A stretch of DNA of 64,000 nucleotides from Paragonimus skrjabini miyazakii (taxonomy: Eukaryota > Platyhelminthes > Trematoda > Plagiorchiida > Troglotrematidae), in assembly GCA_014338405.1 (NCBI GenBank), contig JTDE01000286.1:72976-136975 (forward strand), written 5' to 3'. The translations under genes and the position numbers were made by a program. The notes under the pieces were generated by a model. That model was given only the letters and a program-made list of their open reading frames with translations, was not told the origin of the DNA and made no database searches. Each line of letters begins with the position of its first letter. The first letter of the stretch is position 1. Shown here one piece after another: positions 50,663 to 63,840 of this stretch.

Positions 50663-51780
50663 ACTCTTTTGGTTTTTAACTAGTTGTGGCTTAACCAAGG
50701 AATTACTTAACAATGAACATTAGCACAACGCACAATATTTTGTCCCATATCCGTTCCGTTTATGGTTCGGAAGTATTAAAACAATTTATTGGTTGAATTC
50801 GCCAGTGTCTAACTAACAAAAGAGATGTATTTTCCTGAAGGAGGTCGGTAAATTAAGGATACATTTTTGGTTCTAACCTATAATTGATTCATTTGCTAAC
50901 TTGATGAAAACTCGGGAACCAAACAGTTTATGACGGACTTGATCCGAGTGATAAAGGGCATAGGAGTACCATATGTGTAGGTAGTCAGTGAAATCATTTC
51001 ACCAATGTAAGTCACCTTTAAATAAAATAGATCCATAAATACAAACACAACCACAGGGTTTCTGATTTTCAGTAGCATGGGATATCACTTATGCGGCGTT
51101 AAGCAACTCCCGACACTGTTTTAGAAGGGACCCGACTGCAAAAGTCTGGACTTTGGTTTTACTCGAACTAACGACAAAAACAATATGCCTAAACGCGGCA
51201 ACCCTTCTACAAACTGAGCTGTGAAACCACACCGGAAGGTCACAGCTTTCACAACTGGGTTCGGTTGATCCCACAACCCACCCTGCCTTATGAATCCCAT
51301 CAAAGTATCCATTGAATGGACTATCCAACCGGGACTTTTTATTCAGAACACATACAAGACCTAAGCATGTTTCTGTCATTGGTTCGAATGCAACCGAATT
51401 CCAAATATTTCGCTCTTAAATCTTTTCTAAATTTTCCTACCCAAAGTATGATTTATCTAAAAAAAATTTGTCTGGGTTACTTGTGTAACATGCTTATTAG
51501 TCGAAATGATAACTTAGAAGTGATCCACTTATTGCCAATCAGACGTGATACTTTGGAACAGACAAATACTCAGCAATTTACAGCCTCCTCTTAAAACATA
51601 TATCCTATCGTACAATATTTGAACACAATTTCACAATAACGTTGTTTAAATGACCAGTTGAAAAACGGAATTATAAGGGTAAAAATTATCATTACGGTGG
51701 TTTTTAATGCAAACGTTTGACTTTTGGGGTGGTGGGTGTAGACTGCATTGTACGGCTGTGAGTCTGTACACTGGACTTAC

Positions 51781-51908
51781 AGCGGCGGTCAGCCTCAGTT
51801 CGATGCGGCACGGTAGTTCCACGCGCGATCCGTTTACGACATCATACGTTTCCAGTTGACTTGCGAACAGACGAACAGGTGTCAACGTCTGATAGTTTTG
51901 GTCCGTTG
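51781..51908 (-). CDS. Exon Ig1a: first half of Ig domain 1
   Basis: This 128-nt exon starts after a pyrimidine-rich acceptor (TTTGTTTGTAG on the minus strand) and ends at a consensus GTAAGT donor. It enters in phase 1 and leaves in phase 0. The peptide contains a GSRVELPCRI segment, which is Ig strand B with its conserved Cys and an N-G-S sequon. Joined to Ig1b, the Cys-to-Trp spacing is about 15 residues, normal for an Ig domain. The reading frame stays open upstream of the acceptor and looks hydrophobic, but it has no ATG there, so I favour a splice acceptor over a start. The exon with the start codon should lie at higher coordinates or beyond the window. Confidence 0.75.
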
Positions 51909-53083
51909 CTACAAACAAACCAAACAAACATTGTATTAGTTTGCATTTCAACCTACCCTTGATCTGGAATGGATGACAATCAGAAACTAGAATGATACAC
52001 TGTAGGTGTGTATGCAGCCGTCGGATGAGACCAAAACGGCTACTGTTTCATTGGCCAGAAATCAGTGGTTTAAATCTGTAGATGTTTGCAAACCACATAC
52101 TATTAGGACTGTCCAGCAACGTTGTGCGTACACATTTTACTTGTGAATATTGTATAAACAGATGACAACAATAAATCGGATGAAACCACACCAACTACAG
52201 AATAACTGTGTGTATATGGTATCCGTGTATTATCCTAAACCATAGGTGGTGTGATTGTAATAAACTGTGATTGAGTCTGTACTGGTATATTGAAACTTCC
52301 AAGCACGAATTCGGTACTGCCTATTTTTTAAAGTTTCATGTCATTGAACTAGTATGGGGGTTAGTATTAGAAGTGTATTTGTTGTATTGTGCAAGGTCAT
52401 TGACTCACTGTGTACAAACTGTTGATTAAATACATCAGTGCAGACGAGTGATCTAACACTGAGCCCTCCAATATAATCCATGAGTCTATTCTCATCAACC
52501 ATTATATGTTAGAACAGTTGTTTGGAGGCTGTTCGGTCAAACTAGGAATGCTTCCCTTCGGCCCCTGAAGGCTGATCGATTGCAGCTAGTGCAAAACGGC
52601 ATTGCGACAGATAACGTAAGTAATTTCCATATCTTCTCGCAACTTCGGTGATAATGATCTCTGGATTTTTCGAGTAAGTGCCTGGACCGCCATTTTGTGC
52701 TAATCTGACGGTCTGAAAACTATGCGTAGGTTTTGGTTTTCTGGTGTACGTGGTGTTGAAGAGTCCTAGAACACTTGTAGCATCTGCCTATCACTTCGCT
52801 TACGGTTAGTGATACTAAGTACTAATGTTGTGAGCCAAGAACACGGAAGGCACAAAGGTTATTTATTCAGGAAACCAACAAACAGGTTATACGTTAGAAC
52901 AATACGTTAAAACAACAAAAAATACTCATCTGTGTACGGTACTGGTTTCAGAACGCCATGGTTATCACAGACGCCAATGCGCAGTTCATGCATATACCGA
53001 GAAACATTTCATACCATGGTGCACTTCAATGTTTCTACTTGTATTTTTCACGCGGCTACTTCAATGTCAAAATCCGTGCTCTT

Positions 53084-53150
53084 GCCTCACTACTGAACCG
53101 CAGCTGCGTGAGTAGTGTAGTGCAATCGCTCGTCCTCACTACACTAGGCC
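53084..53150 (+). repeat. Dispersed repeat, copy 2
   Basis: CCTCACTACTGAACCGCAGC, GTGAGTAGTGTAGTGCAATC and CTCGTCCTCACTACACTAGG align with 32703-32770. Both copies carry a TACTGAA...GAGTAGT core. Confidence 0.5.
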
Positions 53151-56100
53151 AACAGTTGATTAATCCTCCTTAATCTACAAAGTAATTATCAATCCACGGT
53201 TTGTAGAAACTGTGAAAAAAAGCAATTTGTTTTTCCGGATCCGCCTCACTCAAAATATAAATCGCAAAACAGGTAATATTTTGTATGGTGAACACCAGCT
53301 ACAACGGACACTCGAACACTGCTGCATTATTTGTCACGGCATTGTAATCTATGGACACCATAGTTTGGTTATTATCGTAGTTTTACCAATGGTCACCGGT
53401 TATGGTCAGGAAAGTACATGCGCCGCTAGAGATTGCGACCCGAACACGATCGATAGCGGTTATCAGTATGACAACCGTTCCTCACTGACAATAGTGCCCA
53501 CAATATCAACGGGACCCTAGTACAAGAAAAGATGTGGCATTTTGAAGGATCTTTTCAGGCCAATTGCCCCTGACCATTTTTATCCAGGTGTGTAGCTGCG
53601 GGAGTGAATTTCAGTATATCAAACAACTATGATGGACTAATGTTGATCAGCGCCATTGAGAGAAGCAATACCAGTGTTGAAAATAAGTCCGCGTTCATTC
53701 GGTGGTCCACATTGTGTCAATAAGACTGACCGAATTAAACAATCAAAAAGATGGCTCAACACAAGTGGGAGTGTTTCTGCGGTCGTTACGGCTAACTAGA
53801 AATGTACACAGAAGCTCGAATATCCTTCCGTCACAAGGCAACCACTGGAGCTACTGAAAAGCAGTTGGAGGATGTCTTCCAACATACTTAGCAGATGGGA
53901 TAAACTTGATGATGACTGGTGACCGGACGTCAACAGCAAGCATATATTCGTGTTCAAGGTGTCGTCATATATTAATTCCGTCAAATGGGACTCTCTTTAC
54001 ACGATTACGTCACGTTTCAACTTATACAGTTATCTAACGACATGACGAAGAACTTCAGTGGCAAAGTATTGGCTTCGTTTCTGCCTCACTGTGGTGCAAC
54101 TGGGGACACTATGGGTCCGAGTAATTGTGCAGCCCTAAATAAATTAGTTTTCCCGATCTGTATGTGAGCTTACGTTTGGATGTGCGCCGGAGAATAACTG
54201 CTGACGAAATACTGCACACAAAAACCGAAATAACTTTATTAGGGAAAGTGTGTAATATTGGAAAAGGCAAAGGGAATGATTCTTAGCCTCACAACAGACA
54301 GAACACACTAGACGGTGTGCAGAGAATGCATGGTCACCGGTGTGGCCTTGAAAAGTATGCGTGATAATGAGGCTTCGATATGTTGAAACATTTACAAACC
54401 ACAACATTATTACATATTTCTGACTGCCAACTATGAAAAATTCCTTGGGAATAACCTACGTTTGATTGACTGTATGTGTTAACTGTGCATATTGAGGACG
54501 TTCGTTTGGCCCATGGATTCATGATATTAACGTACCTAAGGCACAAATATACTGCACGTGGAAAATATCCAGGATACCATCAGTACAGTACTCTTGGAGA
54601 GAAACTTTTGCAGGCAGCGTTAATGTCTACTTTCAAACTACCATACATTCTGAAGAAGAGCAAACATTTCGTCTCGTTGGACCTGATTTGTTTGAGTGTG
54701 AATAAAACAGCCTCACTGTACAGGAACTGTCAAAATAAACATGTTCTCATTAGTATTGCTGGAGTATTGTCAAGTTTGCTGTCAGTGATTTAACGTACTA
54801 TCGGCATCCCAGAAGGTAGCATGCTTGGTTGAAGGCACAGTTCGAGAGAGACAAAATCACTATTTACAGTATGTTAAGATAAAATATAGCAAACCGAACA
54901 CGGTAATAGATTTCATACCATTGAACACTTATATAGTGAAGTTGGAAAGTTGATTTTTCGCAGTTTCGTATCCGTTATTCAAGTATATGAACTGTTACTC
55001 CAAAACTGTGTGATTATCTGCCAGTTTAAGTAACGTTGGGTTGCTCAGGGTTAAACGGAAACCAAATAACGGTTAGTTGGACTTCGGATCACTTGACTCG
55101 ATCAGACGAATAAGTTTCATTTAGGTTCATGCATCTATTTTACGGTGTATTGTTTTAGGTACTACCGTCAGTGTGTAAATCAACAGACTGAGGCCTGGTC
55201 GGACTGCTGCACTGTTTCTTTATGATGGAATAAGTTCATTCCAATTCACGGACATTGATTAGTTCACGGTTGTGCTAACTCTGTCAATACACTGGATGTC
55301 TTGTATGCATATTGTTAGAATGTCACTTGGACCAGAGTGCTTTCTCATGCCTTCATCTTACTGATGAATGGTCTGTAGCTGGTAATCGGGGACAAGTGAT
55401 CATACATCACTGTCTTTAGTTATAACATCTCGGTTATATCATAAACTCCTTCTGGTGCAACTTGACGACAACTGGAAGTAATCGACCTCCTACACGTTAC
55501 AGGACCATTGGTCTGTTCTCCCGAAGAATTTCACCATAAGTTCCGAAAATCTTTGACCGAAAAGTATAATATTATAAACCCTATGAATACCAATGAACGG
55601 TAAGTAAATATTCTGCAGTTGCTTTGGTCTCAACCCTGAAATATTTAGAAGGCGTTGCCATAGAAAGTTTCCTTTCATACTTGAAACAATTGTGGCGGTT
55701 TTTTAAATTGTAAGATTAACATATTTTAACGGAAAGGCTAATTTCCACTGATTCACTGTCACGCTGAACGTGTTGATTCTGTATTATAGTCTTGATGGAA
55801 TGGCCCTGTTATATCATGGCTAGATGAAAAAGTGGGCCAGTTTTGATTTACGCTCACCACTAATTATGACCATGTATATGGCGCTTCGGAAAAACATTTG
55901 ATGAAACTGGTTTAATGGACGCTCCGTGAATAAAACGGAGATTTGGCTAATTCTGAGTAAGTATGGTCTTTAAAAGCCCGATATGGGATGGGCCAATTTC
56001 TTATCTGCCCGTTGAAATTTCTCTCCTATCACATGAACTGTGTTCTCAACTCTGCTTTGCAAGCCGGTCACTGTTGAACTTCCAACAAGACATTTTCTGC

Positions 56101-58416
56101 AACTCATTCCCTTCAGCTTATTCCTCAACTTTAGAAAAAACGTTCCATGTTGAGGTCATTAACTCACCTTCCATTTACTCAATAGCACTTACGACTCGGT
56201 CGTGTTTCCGTTTAAATGTTCATTACTGACAGTTCACGATCACATTTTATTATTATTGGTGTGTTATAGAACATTCATTTGCAGTGAAGTAGTCGTTATA
56301 ATGAAATCCTATGATTTGACGGGTTAATTGTGACCCCACGCAGCTTCACATCCATTTTAATTTGAGTTAAACTCATTACTGTAATGTTGAATTCATTTTG
56401 CTTTTATCTACTGAGAAGTGCCATCATAAATTTAGCACCTGAATCGTACTTATTCCTAATTTTGCTTATATGGATAGTGTTTGTTACCTCTCATTAAAAG
56501 ACATGGTGACGTGTAGAAATTGTTCAGGGGACACAAGTCATCTTCGTTCAACACAGCGCCTCCCAACTGAGGTGAAATGGAGCCATTAATAATATACATA
56601 CAATAAGTCTGATACAGCTGTATTTAAACCTCAGTTTATGATTCGCAACTCCGATTGGATTGCGTATGCGTGCATTAATTGCAAGTGAACAGACCTACCC
56701 TCTTTATTTCACCCACACGAGTTTAGTGACGTTGTTTGAGTGACGAAAGTGATTTTCTAGCTACGACCTATGTGCCTATTCTGAGCGGTGCTACCCGCTA
56801 ACAACCTGGGATGAACACAACCTTAGGACCGGCTTAGTCCGAGTAGAGTCATTAATGCGGCAATTAGTGGAACTGTCCTGTTGCTAGTACATGAAGACAG
56901 ATACCAACAGAAATGTTGTCTGAAAAACTATTTTATTAGAGGTATTCTGCAGTACATTTATCGGCTTATATAGACAGAACATTGATAGTCTGTTGTATGA
57001 CAATCTTGTAGGTCATACAGTTTTCATGCAATACCAGTAATGAAGTAGCTGTTGTCGATACGTTTTTTAATTTTCTCCCATGGTAACTGTTAGATACGAT
57101 AGAAAGCCGGCCTTATAGGCTAGTCATTTGTTTTTGCAGAAAGTACCGTATATGTATTTTAACTCAACAGTAATCACGAAATCTTTTTTATTGAATGGTA
57201 ACAGAGAGAAAGTTATTTCACACTAATCTACGTTACTCAATATAAACCAATGCAGTTCCTTCCCTAGAAGTGGACAATCAGACAAACCACCGAAACGATC
57301 CTTTTATGCTCGTATGGTAACCAGACATTATTCACTACTTTGGTGAAAGAAGTTCCACTTAGATTGCTTACGTCATTGGGAGATATTCTTCAAAACAACA
57401 ATGTGGTTTATTGGCGAATGGTAAATACAGGCTTGTTCTTTAAAAGAAAACTTTGAGAAGTGATCGATCAACTGCTTTCCTGCAAATTACAAGTTAAAAT
57501 GCAAAAATACCAACTGTCACCACATTAAGTTACTGGTTTATATCAGTTTGCGATTCAGAATTCCCAAAGAGCTGGAATTATCAATTAATTGAACGCGTGT
57601 ATTACGGACATGTTAAAACTTGACAATGTTACTATCCAGACCACTGGATCACATTATAATATTATGGTGTACGAAACAAAATTAGACATATCGCACTTTA
57701 GACTACTTTAAGGCTACATCTCTCGGTTACTCCAAAATGCCACACAAAATAATATCCCATTATCTGAAATTCCCAGGGGCTGCCCAGTTAGTCAGGATGT
57801 GGACCTCCATACCTATGTAATTTACATACAAAATATCTCCTGATTATTCCAAGAAGTCTCCGTATATAATCATGCTAACGCAGTTGTCTTGCTTTATTTA
57901 ATTCCAATATATAATTATTCATTATTCAATTATTATTATTATTCTATTGTTTACTTTCATAAGGGAGATAAGTAAAAACGTGAGAATGATCCCAAAGCCT
58001 TCAGTTAGTGTTAACATTAACGGAATATGTTGAAACGCTGACTTTCGAGACGAATCTATGATTACTGTTTAGTTTTCAAATGAAGTGCATTTTCATTGAG
58101 TTACTGCATAGAGGAGCACTTCAATCAGTATGGATTTAAGCGCTATTGTACACCGAGTAGATTCCAAGAATATCGGTCGGCTCGTACATGTGAGTATAGT
58201 GCTAGTCGAATCAGATTCGAATTTGGCGGAGTGATGGAGTCAAGTTACGTTGAAAAAGGTGTGCAGCAGTGAACTAAATGTCCTGGTCAAAATCACTTTT
58301 CGTGTAAACGACTTTGAATTTAATATTTGTAGCCACGTGTACGTTTTTCATTCACGATAACTGTTTGTTTGTAAATCAATCAGTTTGCACATGCATCATC
58401 CATTTAGGGCGGGAGC

Positions 58417-58521
58417 CATATATATACATATATGTATAGTGTGGATTTGAATCGTCACAATACATCGTTCACTACTCAGTGTTTGCCCTTTTAATACTTT
58501 AAATATATATATATATATATG
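58417..58521. repeat. TA-rich microsatellites
   Basis: Two blocks: a mixed TATATATACATATATGTATA run at about 58417-58438, and a pure (TA)n run at about 58503-58521. Both are ordinary simple repeats. Confidence 0.9.
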
Positions 58522-59580
58522 TAAAGGAAAATGCGCTTTGCTGGGATACGAGTTCTAGCTGAATATCAATAAAACAACGTGTAGAATGAGCTCAGTGTGT
58601 TAGAGTTGTATCAGGTTTAACTAAAGGCTATACGTTGAAAACAAAATCACATTATGGTTGTATCAAATCAACATTTGTAACCCGACTGAATGTATCGGAA
58701 TGGAATCCCATACAAGTAGAAACGAGCTCTTAAAACAACCTCAAATTGCAGTGTAAATTTGTGTAAGTGTGGGTGTAGCAACGTGGCTAGTTTCGGTACT
58801 TAGCAGATAACGTTGGACGAATGTAGTGTTTACAGCAGACTATACTGCTGACAGTACGAGCAATAGTAGAAGCTAGACAGATACCTCGTTGCTACACGTT
58901 CTTTCTTATAATTACGTCATGGAATTCAATTTATAAGCTACCAACTTGAAGAATTACTGGCAACCAGTAATCACAGTTGGTTAATCAAGTATTTTCTAAG
59001 CGGAGTTGCAATTAGGTGAATCATTACCTTATCAAGCATTTAGCTTTTACCGGATTCCCTATCGCCTGGAGACGATAAAACATTGACAGTGTCCCCGTCA
59101 AAGACGGCCGGGAAACCTGTTAGTCGGTGAATAAGCAGTAGGGTTGATGGTTGCAGGGTTGCAAAATGCAATCTTTTCAGTGAACAAAGATATAAACGTC
59201 TGATTTGCACAAAACCAAAGAACAACTGGTGCCCAGAGTTTCTTTTTTGAGTAATGCTGATTTAAAGGTTTACTCGATCGCAAAAGTTGAGGCCAAACTT
59301 TGGACGTCATTAATTTTGGAACTTTTCATATCAAATAAAGTTTGAAAATTCTCAAAGTAAAACGGTGCCGGGTTTGGGAAAAATAAGCACCGTAAAGGAA
59401 GTAAAACTATCGTTCGGAATAAATTAAATGACTGATATCGTTCTTTTGTTCACAAAATAGTTACATGATATCGCTATTGCTTTGACTCCAACATTGAATG
59501 CTGAACGACTTTACAACAGGGAACAACGGATTCCATAGCCGGGGCTTAGTTTTTGCCTCCCATAAATGCAAGTACAACGG

Positions 59581-59802
59581 TCACTTATATAATAATGTCA
59601 TACTGGTGACCAGAGGGCTGCTGATGTCCGTGTCTATACTGGTCCCTCCTGATGATTGAAGCCACGAGAAGTACACAATAACACCATAGATGTTGTATGT
59701 TGTGCCGATTACGTAAAACTTAATCGCAAGTGATACATTCTGACCGATACATCCAGGGTTAATTCGCCCTAGGAACAATCCATTATGAGACGATTCGTTT
59801 TG
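59581..59802 (-). other. Orphan exon-like ORF, unrecognised
   Basis: A 73-codon minus-strand frame starts after a TTGTTAG acceptor-like site and ends with a stop at 59581. The peptide has NPGCIGQNVSLAIKFYVIG, then YGVIVYFSWLQSSGG and TDISS. It shows alternating hydrophobic strands and N-V-S, which looks like a secreted beta-sandwich segment. I do not recognise a family. It lacks the strand-B Cys of the Ig exons here, and its stop codon rules it out as an internal exon of the Ig gene. Confidence 0.2.
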
Positions 59803-62070
59803 CTAACAATTCAGCTGAAAGTTGATCCTCTTGAGATAGCTCATCCGAGGATATCAATATTAGCGGGGGAGGTATATGTCTAGTGAAACGTGAACGAACG
59901 AGTGTGAATGTTTATCGACACCTGATCCGCATGCGATACTACGTACTAGTATTCGAAATAGCCGTTTTTAGGCTTTCACTCCGGCTAGTTATATTAATTG
60001 TCTTATGGGACATACATAGTTAATGCTATTTATAACTTAGCACAGCATTCCATAGATTGTTTTTCACTTGTTCTCAAGTAAACCCTATAGTCGGTTCAGT
60101 GCAGACTTATTCGGTGCCGTCAACTGATTTCTTAGCTGGAGTCTCGCACTCGCTTATCTTTACATGATACGGAATCTGGGCTCCTCAGGATCAATTAGAT
60201 GAAATAGCCGGAAAGATCTTTGCGGTTACCGTTGGACTTCGCCTGATTCCATGCATGTGAAATATATTAAGTGCAAACCCGAAGTTACATGTCTAAACAG
60301 TGTATGATTGTAGAGGTTTGTATCATCGTTCTTGTAAAACACTAAAAGATATTTCAGCAAACAGTTCAGTGTTATTACAAGTGATGGGGTAACAACTCTC
60401 GGAACATAGTAAGATATATGATTCGACTTCTTTGTCCTGTGTATGTGGTTAGACTGTACATCTCAGCAAGCAATTCCACGCAATTAATTAAACCAAAAAG
60501 TCACTTCAGTTGAACCATGAGTCAAGGTCAGTCCACTGTTCCCGTATTGATTGTTACAGTTGATAGGTTATGTTAGTCGTTATAAATTGTAATTTGTTCG
60601 AACGAAGAAACCGGACTTAATAATCACGTATGTTTGTGGCTACCGAATCAGTGCCGAACAATTCCATTAGCACAACCACCTACGTTCTGTGAGATTTTTA
60701 TATATTTCCTAGATCGAGGGTTTGTATTAAAACATTGCACCTGTTATTGGATATCAGAATAAGTCGATTGACCACTACTGAAAATGGATGTGGGTGCGTC
60801 GTGATAAATAGATTTACCCTTTTCCAGGTGGTCCGGTAACCAGGTGGTACATCAGTTCCAGTACAATTAAACGAGGAAAACGGGAGACCAGATTAGCACA
60901 CATCCTGTTACTGTCTACTAGAAGAAAATATATTGTTGCTAGGTTATCTATGTGCTTGGTGCATTAATCATCAATGAACCTATATGTCAGAGAGATTAAT
61001 TGCAATTCACCTCAATGTCTATCTATACATGAAGGGACTCGTCGAATTTGATTAGGTGCGTTGGTTTTGTGGCAAAAATTGGGGCAGGCGGCTGACGCTT
61101 TGCTTCTCAACAACATTAACTCTTAAGGGTTCTAGAGGAAACTGCAGAAATTCCGTCAATCTAAATTAATCCAAGACTGAAAAATATCAGCGAAAAACAG
61201 ATGAGCAACAAGTTTGAAAGTTGAATCGTGTTAACACTTGGTAATGACTTCTAATCAAACAAACGCGCTCAGTTAGCCCACATCGAAAAGAAGCATCACA
61301 TAGAATTTGTATACATCTTTGTTACCGACAATCCGGAACCGACAGCACACCTTTAGCGAACGGGTCAACTACTGTCGAGACAAAATTTTGGTTTTACTGG
61401 GCTCAAAGAAATGATAATTCCAGATTGTTGTGAATGAAATTTATATTGTCTAGATAAACTGAGTGTCACGGAACTCTGATTACGTTTACCGCATTCCCGT
61501 AGACTGTTCAGTCAACTTCTTTCGAAAGACAACTTTGAACGTGTGATTCAGATTGGTTAAAACTAATCACTAGTGCGTATTATTGCAACGTCATAGACCT
61601 GAATTCCCGGCTGACTCTACCCAGCTGTTCATATTTAGTCAACTGTATTGGCCTGTATATAATGCTCAAGATGTCCGACCATTTTCGAGTGGGATGCATT
61701 CACCATCCTGTCAGTTCACACTGCAAGCCCAGGAGAAGAATTTCCCGGTCAGGTTATGATCACACAATCTAGTAAATTGCGGACTTACGTTTTCATTATT
61801 ACTGTTGTGACCGCAAAAGACGATTGGCATTAGTATTCGTTTATTGAGCAAACGCCCGTATAGGTCATGTCAAAAATAAAACCTCAAACGCGTACACTCA
61901 TTTGCAAGTTAGACATGCATTCATACACATCATTGTCATTCACCTTGGTGGAACTTCTGCCGTAGCGCGTACACACTATTTCGATAGTCTCTTCCTGTCC
62001 TCCGCCTTCCTGGCGTTCGCAGCTTGCCCTTTTGTTCCTGAATGTCGCCTGTGGGTAACACACTACTTGT

Positions 62071-62086
62071 GAGTAGTATACTACTC
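62071..62086. repeat. Perfect 16-bp palindrome
   Basis: GAGTAGTATACTACTC is its own reverse complement, preceded by ACTACTTGT, which can also pair with GAGTAGT. It may be chance or a protein-binding site. Confidence 0.6.
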
Positions 62087-62689
62087 AAAACGAAACTGCC
62101 TGCCATACAACACTACTAAATGGGTAGAACGTTTGGAGGAGAGTTGGCTGAATATGAAAACTGCAACCAACTCTGAGTAGTCTTCATCTCACTTCGACAA
62201 AATCACTGATTACTTTTTAGCAGATGTTGGCTAATCTGCATCTGGAAATGAAGTCAGACTATAGTGCGTGCAAAATAAGACAAGTAGTTTGTATTTGCAC
62301 AAATTTTGGTGCAGAAATTGATCACATATGCTCAAGTTATGCTAAAAAAATCTGTCGACCTTCAAGTGGTGTAATCAAACTTTAACAGTGAGGAAGAAGC
62401 ATCTTAAATGAATACTTTGTGGCAAAAGTGGAAAGACAGACCATTTTCAGCCAGTCGTAGGTGATAAATTTCCCTGCCCAGTTAAACACTATCACAAAGC
62501 CCAGTGCTGTTAATCCCAGTATTACCTCAGATGGCCTTCGTGTAGATGCCAAGTTCACTTCAGGAGTTCAAAACCCCGATTCCCGACTACTCCAATGGGA
62601 GATGACTGTCTCGCAAAACACAACACACCAACTGAGCCTTCTTCATTCGATGAATTCCCCCAAAGAGATTCATCTGCTGTGCATACTGT

Positions 62690-63840
62690 GGACAACGAAG
62701 CTGTCTGCTGGTATTCTTTTTACATTGACGCTGCTTAACTCATCAACAACTTAGACGAACCTCAGAAGTTTTGTTCCAAGCCAAACCCATTTACAGTAGA
62801 TATCACGGAGACCTGATGTGAGGAGGAGGGCGACGTATTGTTCCTCCCTCGTATGAAGGTGTTCCGCACTGATAGGAAGATTGAGAAGGGAGATGATATA
62901 GCTTTTTATTTATGATGGCATCTAAAACCTCGATTATTTGTGATAGGTTGCTACTGGATTTTCCGGAGTCAGTCTGGCAGAGAGTTGACCTCAGTCAGAA
63001 TTCCACTTGTTTGACTGGTGTGATACACAGATCGTCTTCTACAAAGACGGGTGTTGGCACGATTTTGCACAATGCTCTACGTAAAAAGCCATTATCATCA
63101 TCATCATAGCAGCCATGAGCCTGACCAAAAGGTACTGTGGCTGGGGCCGCCGCTCACCTCAACAGTGACGTGGAATATCCTGGAAGAAAACGCTACTAAG
63201 AAGTTTGAAAATTAATAAAAGACCAGGTGGAAGAACTGGAAATGGTATGGATGCAGGTACGCCATTGACTGCGACACACCGCCATCTCGGATAGAATCTC
63301 TAACTAGCAATTTGAGTGACCACGAGGACCCCATCCACGCAAGCTACATCTACCCATTCTGCTCAGTGGAGTAGTCACGGTCTTCATATTTCGGCTTCAG
63401 TTTATACTGAAATAGGGATTATAGGAGATTTTTATCATTCAAAGGTAGGCTTCATAAACCATTTCGTTTATGTTGCGACGTCTTCTTTTGCTGGAGATTT
63501 CTTCGGAACACTAATGGAAACTTGACTACTTCGGCATGTTCAGAGCCATACGAGGTAGCCGGTAGGCAGTGCGCCATCTTGTCTTGATTATTTTCTTATC
63601 AACGAGGTTGATATGATAAGCAATCTACATATTGCAGTTCTATTCGGTCGTAGTTGTCTTGGGATAACTGAATTCAGCTGGTTACACGAAACCAAAAAAA
63701 TATATTCCTTAAAATTCAAGTCTAAAAACTATCACACGGCAAAATTCCAAGAGTTGAAGACACAGTCAAGCAAGGTCGAATGGCCTGGCTTTTTCAACAC
63801 ACTCGGCCCAGTTGATTACTGACAGCTTATCATTGTTAAA
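62690..63840 (+). pseudogene. CR1-like LINE endonuclease relic, running toward the window edge
   Basis: Across several frames the plus strand shows, in order, FYIDAA-stop-LINNLDEPQKF (like FYTNARSLxNKLDEL), VDITET (the catalytic ETWL region), MKVFRTDRK, WQRVDLSQNSTCLTGVIHRS (like the W-x-x-L and GVIYRP segment), LDYFLINEVDMISNL (like LDLVLTNEEDMI), then SCLGITEFSW and VEWPGFFNTLGP. This is the order of a CR1-like endonuclease domain and the start of the linker to the reverse transcriptase. In-frame stops and frameshifts show it is dead. The ORF at 62461-62754 just upstream overlaps its start in another frame and is not independently recognisable. Confidence 0.65.

Larger units (their letters stand above)
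39163..51780 (-). other. Intron of the Ig gene (12.6 kb), retroelement-rich
   Basis: This lies between Ig1a and Ig1b. It holds a degenerate PLE at 40440-40990, short degenerate repeats near 41103-41340, a LINE endonuclease relic at 42187-42440, a 100-N gap at 45276-45375, a young PLE at 46209-48838, SINE copies at 49356 and 49755, a CA microsatellite, and a hammerhead-like motif near 50618. Confidence 0.6.
2662..51908 (-). other. Partial gene: three-Ig-domain cell-adhesion protein, lachesin/DIP/IgLON-like
   Basis: Six exons on the minus strand join in frame into about 412 codons forming three Ig domains. The joins are phase 0 between Ig1a and Ig1b and phase 1 elsewhere. They recreate a VPP motif after Ig1 and a YAP motif after Ig2, both typical linkers of the lachesin, DIP and IgLON families. 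Each domain shows the strand-B Cys, the core Trp and the D-x-G-x-Y-x-C motif. Several N-x-S/T sequons suggest an extracellular glycoprotein. Known relatives are GPI-anchored or secreted neuronal recognition molecules; a similar role here is inference. Introns measure about 12.6, 10.3, 10.9, 3.1 and 11.1 kb. The signal-peptide exon and the C-terminal anchor exon were not identified. Expression and exact splice sites are untested. Confidence 0.85.

Noticed and set aside
51089..51379. 96-codon minus-strand ORF
   Set aside because: No motif, and overlapping ORFs in another frame of the same strand suggest chance openness.
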